A stretch of 64,000 nucleotides of DNA. It comes from Sphagnum compactum. Its lineage: Eukaryota; Bryophyta; Sphagnopsida; Sphagnales. The notes beneath the pieces are model-generated. The model searched no databases. It was not told the DNA's origin and worked only from the letters and a program-made list of their open reading frames with translations. This document shows positions 57,611 to 64,000 of the stretch, piece after piece. Position 1 is the first letter of the stretch. Each line of letters opens with the position of its first letter. Position numbers and translations under genes: made by a program. The stretch lies in the NCBI GenBank assembly GCA_965153455.1, contig OZ234498.1, positions 4,774,001-4,838,000 on the forward strand. Direction: 5' to 3'.

Positions 57611-60600
57611 ACTTGCGACTAATCTATGACTCAATTGGTTTACATCTATATATGGGTTGGATTTATCATCCAAGAGTAACCATCTAAAGCCCCATTAGTC
57701 ATAAGTGAAATGGTGCCTAGTTGCAATCAACATATGTCTATATACATCAATTATAATAATTATTTGATTTATGAATAAATTTAATATTCATAATATTTTA
57801 TTGTAATTAAAGTCATTGATGTGATTATTGTAATTATACTAATTTCATTACATTAAATTATTTATAATTTCAAACCAATTAAATATATTCCAACATAGAC
57901 TATTATACTAAATATTTTTAAATTTTTAATAAAAATAAAATTACTGTAATTAATATATATTTATTATAAATTCATAATAATTACTTTAATTATAAATTAA
58001 TTATAATAAACACATAATTTATAATTCATATTTTTAAGTTTTAATATTTAAAAGATTAAAAATGGCACTATAATTAATTAATTAGTTTAATTTCTATAAT
58101 TTTAAGAATTACATTCTAGTATACTAGAATATTTAATTATGTATTTAAATATGTAACTGTTACTATGTCATAAAATTTTAGAATAATTTTACTACAAATT
58201 TAAAATAATTAAAATAATTTACTTTACTTATTATTTATTACCGCTTATGTAAAATAAATAAGTAATATTACAACATAGAATTTCACATTAATTAAAACGA
58301 TAGTTCCCAATCATAAAAATAACTATTATATTTACAACATTTATGTTTTAATAATAATAATAATAATTTGTATCTTAATTGAAAAGTTATGTACTATAAT
58401 TAAGATTTTTATTTCAAAATCTTATAATAATATTAAAATAATGAGCTTGTTGTAATTATTGTATTTAAAAACAAAGATACACTAAAATAATTGTATGTAT
58501 TACTCATTATTTACTTATTTACAGTAAATTGTTAATATAAAAACGTAAAATTTTATATTAATTATAGTAATTTTAAAATGACATAAAATCATTGTAATTA
58601 CTTAATTTATTCGTAAGTTAGAATTAAAATACTTGAATAATTAATCTATATTTATAATATATACTTTTAGCTATTATTTAAGTTTTTAGAATAATCATAA
58701 TTTAATTAAAATAATTAATTTTATGACCATAACTACATGAATTCTAATATAACAAAAATAAAAATATTTATTTCTTGTAACTACTTGTTCATAATATATC
58801 ATTTTTATAAATAAATATTAATGATTATATTATTAATTATAAATTACATTAAATAGTTATTGTTACAACATAAGTTTTTATATTATATAATTTATATTCT
58901 TATAGTAAAATAAATCAAGTACTGTAATTAATGTTACATTACTTAAAAATCATCTGTAATTATTTTAGATAAGAATAAAATTTAGTAATTTGATAATTGT
59001 TTTTTAATTGAACATAATTATTCACAATCTGTAATTTATAACTTTAAATTTGAATTAAAATTTAATTTATAATCTAGTTAAAATAAGTTTGTAATTATTA
59101 TAATTGCAAGAATTAATTATACAATAAATTTTTACTAAAACTTATCTGTAATTATTTTTTGATGATAAATATTTTTATAGTAATATTATAGTAATTAAAA
59201 AAATATTTTTTCAGCAAATTATTTTATTTATAGTTATTAATTACCAATGGAAAAAAACATTTACTTGACAAATAATTTTTTTGACCTTAACATTATGTTT
59301 TCGTTTCGGTTTGATTCAACTTTCGACTTTTAGTTTTCTTATGTGTGAGTGTGAACATGAGTTGGACGCATCTAACACACATTTAGTTCGTTGCCCGCTT
59401 AGAGGTTAACAGATGGTTGCATGACGCCATCCAAGATGTCATGTATGCCTTCATTCGATAAAATGGGCCTGTTGTATGGAGAGAGTTGATTTTTTTGTCA
59501 TGAGATTGTAATCAGATTTATACATGTATAAATTTGATTACAAGTTTATTAGTAAACTCAATTTGTTCTAAAAGGATTTACTATTCAAGAATGATATACT
59601 AATATTATTTGTTACAACAAACAGAATATTTCATAATCAGTGGAGAATGCCACTTCTTTTTATTTGAGACATTTCTAAAATAATTGTGGATTTTTTTTCA
59701 TGTTATGAATTGTGTTTTGAACCAACATAATGGCCATTGGTTCCTTTTTAATACATTGTAATTTTTCATAACAAAAATCAAGTTTGGAAAGAAAAATGAA
59801 TTGAGCTCACAATGTGTTGATAGTGCTCAATTCGAAAAAAAATTAATTTTGAAAATGTGAAAACGAACAAATGTGTTCACACTTGGGCCAACAACATGGG
59901 CTACACTAGTATAAGGGAAAATTGGACAACCTTGGCCTTATCATTGGTCACATTATGGTCCTAAAACTATTTTGTCACCATTTTGGGCGCAAATAATACT
60001 AATTGAAAGTAATTAACAATTAAAAATTTGAGGGAATTTGTAATTAGACTTCATGTGACATTTGTTGTAAAGGAGGGGTACCTTCAATGGACATCTGAAA
60101 TGAGTTTAAGGCTAAATTAGATGGATACAAATTTTGTCTATGTGTTTATTAAAACCCCTTTAAAATGTCCTTCCTTGGTTGCAGAGTTGTAAATTTCAAA
60201 TCAATTTTTTTAAAATTTAATTAATTTTTAAAAAGTAAAATTTTGATGTTACTCAAATGCCTATAGTTCATAAGTAATTTAGCCAAGTTTGGAAATATTC
60301 AAAAGTATAAATATTAAGCATTTTTTCATATTGTAAGCTATTATGGTAAATTTTGGCAATTTTGTTGATTTTTAATCATTTTTACGAGATTTTTTTTCAA
60401 GGAAAAAGATTGCAATAGGATATTAATTTTTGGAAATATTTTCACGAAATGAAAAAAATTCGCTAAAAAAATCAATGCTTCAAAGGTTACCAATATAATT
60501 AAAATATTAGAAGATTTTCAAGATTCTTATTTCAAACAACATTAAATGTTGAAAGATTCAAATGTCTTTTGGATGTACCATAATGATAACTTTTGTATAA

Positions 60601-61935
60601 TGTGATTGTGTTTTCATATGATCCAAACACACAAAATTTAATGAAATCATGATATGCTTTAAAAATTGTATTCATCTATTAGAATTATTCATTTTTCTTT
60701 TAATTTTTTAAAAAATTTTTGTTTCACTTTCGTTAAATTTTTTCATTTTAATATATAATATTATTAGCTTCATCATTCCTAAGGATGACTTTTTGAAAGT
60801 TAAAATTGAATAAAAAAATTTTACACCTAGAAAAAATATGTACAAACAATTGCACCTTAAACCTTTATCCCATAGTATTACAAAATGTTGAAAACACATT
60901 TTTTTTATAAACATTGTAGGTGTATGACAATGTTTTAACGCAAAGGAGATTCATAATCCACACAATGAAAATAATCAAAATATATGCCAAAAAAATTGAA
61001 CATGAAAAGCGTTAGCACATCAACATAATGAATTGTAACTTGTATCAAGATTTTGATACATAAGTCCAAGTACACTAATACAATAGAAAACTGAAAAAAT
61101 TATTTAATATAAGATAGTAACTCGATGGTATGCCTTTATGTTAGGAATTTCATTACGAACTGATCGTTACATGACCCAAGAGGACTAGGTCTTTGTTGTC
61201 GATGTGATGATAATTGACTCGATGTGGAGACAGTGGTTTCAAATGTCATTAGTAGAACAACAAGTGCAACTACAAAACTTAATGCCATTGTTAAAATCTG
61301 CAAGTATAAAAGGCTTCACGAGGGGCACCACTTTATTCCAATGGTCATGGAGGTGCATGGCACACCCTAACGTGATATGAATCGTTTCATCCGAGAATGT
61401 CCTTGTCTTTTTCATAGTAGACGATGGGAAGATCATTTATCTTTTTTTTACATTCAATTTTTCAAGCAGCCCATGCTTTAACCTTTATTATAGAGAGAAA
61501 AATTGTGTTGACATGTGATGCTTGTTCTAGACCCCCCAATACTATTAAATCTCACGATTTGCATGCGGACAGGGTGAGATAATTTCCTACCATGAGAGAG
61601 ACTAGCTCTCTCCCTTTTGTTTGGTTCTTGCAGGTTGTTCATCTTTTGGCCTTTCTTTGGCCTTCCCTTTTTGTCTCCCCTGTGATGGTTCTGGCCATCA
61701 ATCTTTTATTGGATTTTGGTTGGCTTTGTTATAAATTAAATTTTTTTTTTTTGATCAGTTTTAGAATAAAATGGAAAATTTAGAAACCAGTATCTAATTA
61801 TTTGACCACCCTTGTTATCCTCTTATCCTTTGGAGCTCCACAATTTTTGTTTTTTCGCTCGCTGCGCGTTCGTTGTGGCCCAAGCTCTCTCTCGCACTTG
61901 CGCTTTCCGCACATCATCTTGCTGTATTCGCAGCG
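57611..61935. other. Very AT-rich intergenic region
   Basis: 57720-59300 is almost entirely A and T with attaat-type words and no coding capacity. 59300-61730 is less extreme. A minus-strand frame at 61239-61436 (HLHDHWNKVVPLVKPF) is coding-like but short and unrecognised. TATAAAT near 61730 and CT-rich sequence (61880-61935) probably belong to the RPL12 promoter and leader. Confidence 0.5.
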
Positions 61936-62520
61936 ATGGCAGCCCTGCAGCAGGCTAGGGTTTTGGGTGGAGCCCAATGTGTGGCAGCTATAGCTTCGTC
62001 TTCCAGAAGTTGTAGAAGTGGATTGTGCGGGGAGAAGAAGATTCAGTTGAGGTTGCATGACAGGAGGAGCGGCATAAGCTATGTTGGGAACAGGGGACGG
62101 CGGACTGCTGTCGTCAGAGCAGCTGCCGTTGTCGATATTGAGAAGCTGGTGTTGGATGTGAAAAGCTTGACGCTGGAGCAGGCCCGGATTTTTACGGACA
62201 GGTTGCAAGAGGAACTAGGGGTTACAGCGGCTTCCTTCGCCCCTGCTGCCGGCGCCGCGTCACCAGGAGCTCCTGCAACCGAGGCCGCTCCTGTTGTGGA
62301 GGAGAAGACAGAATTCGACTTGTTCTTGGATGAGGTGCCTAGCTCTGCACGGATTGCCGTGATCAAGGCCGTCAGGTCGCTAACCAGCTTGGGGCTGAAA
62401 GAGGCCAAGGACTTGATTGAGTCACTTCCAAAAAAAGTGAAGGAGGCAGTAGCTAAGGAAGAGGCGGAGGAAACTAAAAAGACTCTCGAAGCTGCGGGAG
62501 CCAAGTGCAGCGTGAAGTAG
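61936..62520 (+). CDS. RPL12: Plastid 50S ribosomal protein L12 (bL12c) precursor
   Basis: 194 residues, single exon as usual for plant RPL12. The start is the first ATG of the frame, in gcagcgATGGCAG. Residues 1 to about 61 are Ser/Arg-rich and lack acidic residues apart from a few, as in a chloroplast transit peptide. The mature protein probably begins near [10 protein letters not shown]. Residues 64-100 form the dimerisation domain that binds L10. Residues 101-121 are the Ala/Pro/Gly hinge. Residues 122-194 form the C-terminal domain that contacts elongation and initiation factors ([49 protein letters not shown]). It acts in the L7/L12 stalk of chloroplast ribosomes. All signature positions appear intact. 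Confidence 0.96.
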   Translation: MAALQQARVLGGAQCVAAIASSSRSCRSGLCGEKKIQLRLHDRRSGISYVGNRGRRTAVVRAAAVVDIEKLVLDVKSLTLEQARIFTDRLQEELGVTAASFAPAAGAASPGAPATEAAPVVEEKTEFDLFLDEVPSSARIAVIKAVRSLTSLGLKEAKDLIESLPKKVKEAVAKEEAEETKKTLEAAGAKCSVK

Positions 62521-62850
62521 TAAGAAGAAGAAGAGAGCCTCCAGCCCCTTTGTTTAGGGGGGTTTTTTTTTCCCAACAAGATTTTCTCAGCAAGATCTAG
62601 TTCAAACAGAGTTGCAACAACGTCTTTCTTTCTAGGGATTTGCTATTCAACCATTGTTTCTTGAAGCTTAATTATGCTGGTGTTTGCTGTGTATTTCCTA
62701 CACCGAGCTTCAATTTTGACAATCAAGTACTGCAGTGGAGGAGGCTCACTACCTTCTCACTGAAAATGCTCACTAACTGCCCGCATAATTGTTTCTGTGT
62801 ATAATTGCAAAAGTTAAGCAGCCAAATCTCAGAGACATATGAAGCTTGAA

Positions 62851-63078
62851 TTGAGAGTGTGATGGTAGAATCAAAATGTTTGTGATAATTCAAGTGAGAG
62901 TGCAATGGTAGAATTGAGATGTTTGTGATGATTCAACTGAGAGTGCACTGGTAGAATTGAGATGTTTGTGATGATTCAATTGAGTACAATGGTAGAATTA
63001 AGATGTTTGTGATGATTCAACGGAGAGTGCAGAAGGGAGATGTTTGTGATGATTCAACTGAGGGTACAATGGCAGGAT
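62851..63078. repeat. 43-bp minisatellite downstream of RPL12
   Basis: Units start at 62851, 62894, 62937, 62980, 63021 and 63058, with lengths 43, 43, 43, 41, 37 and partial. The core is gagatgtttgtgatgattca. Probably just past the RPL12 3' untranslated region. Confidence 0.9.
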
Positions 63079-63622
63079 GGAGAGTTTGTTTTGCTCTTTG
63101 GTTGCTTGGTTTGATGCAGCACCCCCGCACTTCTGCACTTAGCCCAAATGCTTTTCAGGATGCAGAACTTGCCATTGGGTATCACAGGTGAATGGTACGA
63201 GTACAATTGCATGAGCATACATACAATAGATTCCAGACACAAGTATGTGCACAAAAAACAAGAGTATATAGTTCACTTTTCCTACCCATGAAGAAGTTGC
63301 ATTCCTTCATAACTTTGAGTGATGCTTTTGAGAAGCCATCTGCAAATAATACTATGGCAAAACAGGTGAAATTACAGGCATTGTGAGAGAGCTAAAAAAA
63401 AGACAGAACCTTAATCTCATTGATGAATGAACATTGTGACTAATACCAGAGACACAGAAGACAACAACCCATTCTCTCATGGCCAGAAATTGTAAATAAC
63501 CCAAGGTCCAACAAGTAGAGATAATGGATGTGACCCTGTGATAAATGCCCATTGGTGTCAGATCAAGAGAACCACAACTGTGATGGGATCTCAAAACAGC
63601 CATAATGGGCAATCACACATCC
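63079..63622. other. Intergenic or 3' untranslated sequence
   Basis: No gene recognised. The part near 63620 is likely 3' untranslated sequence of the minus-strand gene at the right edge. Confidence 0.45.
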
Positions 63623-64000
63623 TCATGCCCAGTAGTGGTTAGAGAAGCCTCTTTGTGTCTGTTTTCCTTTGTCTCGAGTGCTGCCATGGTCACTCTTTGC
63701 CACTGCCTTCATACCCCTGTCTCTAGACTGTGGTGCTGGCTTGTTTCTTAATGGTGTCTGGCTCATGACTGAGGTGCTATGACGATGGAAAGAACCTAAG
63801 AGCTGCCTGATATGTCGTCCAGAGCCCATTGATATTTCTGATGTGAGAGACTGTCCATTTTGATGATGAAGAGGTTCTGAGTCATAATCAGAACTATTGA
63901 TGGAAGTTCCGGACAAATTTTGTGAATTTGGCTGACTGGAGATTGCCACTGAAATTCCAGTTCTGCCTGGGGCTGAGAACTCTTCTTGGGGACTAGAGTC
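63623..64000 (-). CDS. C-terminal part of a gene running off the window (Ser-rich tail)
   Basis: Open for 125 codons from the window edge to a TAG after SNHYWA. It is hydrophilic, rich in Ser, Gln, Asn and Arg, with a short ordered-looking stretch GRHIRQLLGSFHRH near the middle. It resembles a disordered C-terminal tail of a larger protein. The family is not recognisable from this part. No intron sign within it. Confidence 0.55.
   Translation of the reverse strand, partial: DSSPQEEFSAPGRTGISVAISSQPNSQNLSGTSINSSDYDSEPLHHQNGQSLTSEISMGSGRHIRQLLGSFHRHSTSVMSQTPLRNKPAPQSRDRGMKAVAKSDHGSTRDKGKQTQRGFSNHYWA

Noticed and set aside
62079-62579. Minus-strand 166-codon frame across RPL12
   Set aside because: Shadow of a GC-rich plastid L12 gene whose plus-strand protein is unmistakable.

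Overview
This window reads as nuclear DNA of a land plant. The evidence is a single-exon precursor for plastid ribosomal protein L12, a ten-exon zeta-class glutathione transferase with regular GT-AG introns, a plastid-type DUF3685-like gene, and abundant decayed Helitron, Ty3/gypsy, CACTA-type and MITE sequence in AT-rich spacer. The species cannot be read from the sequence. I see no bacterial-style operons, tRNA genes, rRNA genes or CRISPR arrays.

Layout. Positions 1-1118 hold the end of a Helitron-like helicase relic. About 1095-8135 and 28104-36432 are the two arms of a large inverted duplication separated by a 20-kb spacer. Each arm carries one copy of the same gene: a TKL-type protein kinase with an N-terminal helical region, followed by two LOTUS/OST-HTH domains. 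The left copy is on the minus strand and the right copy on the plus strand. Each copy is frameshifted near the kinase-LOTUS junction, but by a different lesion. The spacer holds decayed gypsy pieces (8.9-13.1 kb), a small DnaJ-type zinc-finger gene (16270-16599, +), a DUF3685-like multi-exon gene (19371-22874, -) and 5 kb of AT-rich spacer. A second Helitron helicase relic (37526-39333) lies beyond the right arm.

40321-43653 (-) is an apparently intact maleylacetoacetate isomerase / GST zeta gene with a MITE in one intron. 44-49 kb holds an array of roughly 450-bp tandem units. 49-57.6 kb is a graveyard of mobile-element coding sequence, including a decayed minus-strand gene with a ParB-like N-terminal part and a DNA-methyltransferase-like C-terminal part. 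It is interrupted by a 143-bp CACTA MITE and preceded by a GA-rich tandem array. 57.6-61.7 kb is very AT-rich. 61936-62520 (+) is plastid RPL12, and the window ends inside a minus-strand gene with a Ser-rich C-terminus.

The intact genes are ordinary plastid or metabolic housekeeping genes that do not obviously cooperate. The unusual content is the duplicated kinase-LOTUS gene and the ParB/methylase-like relic.
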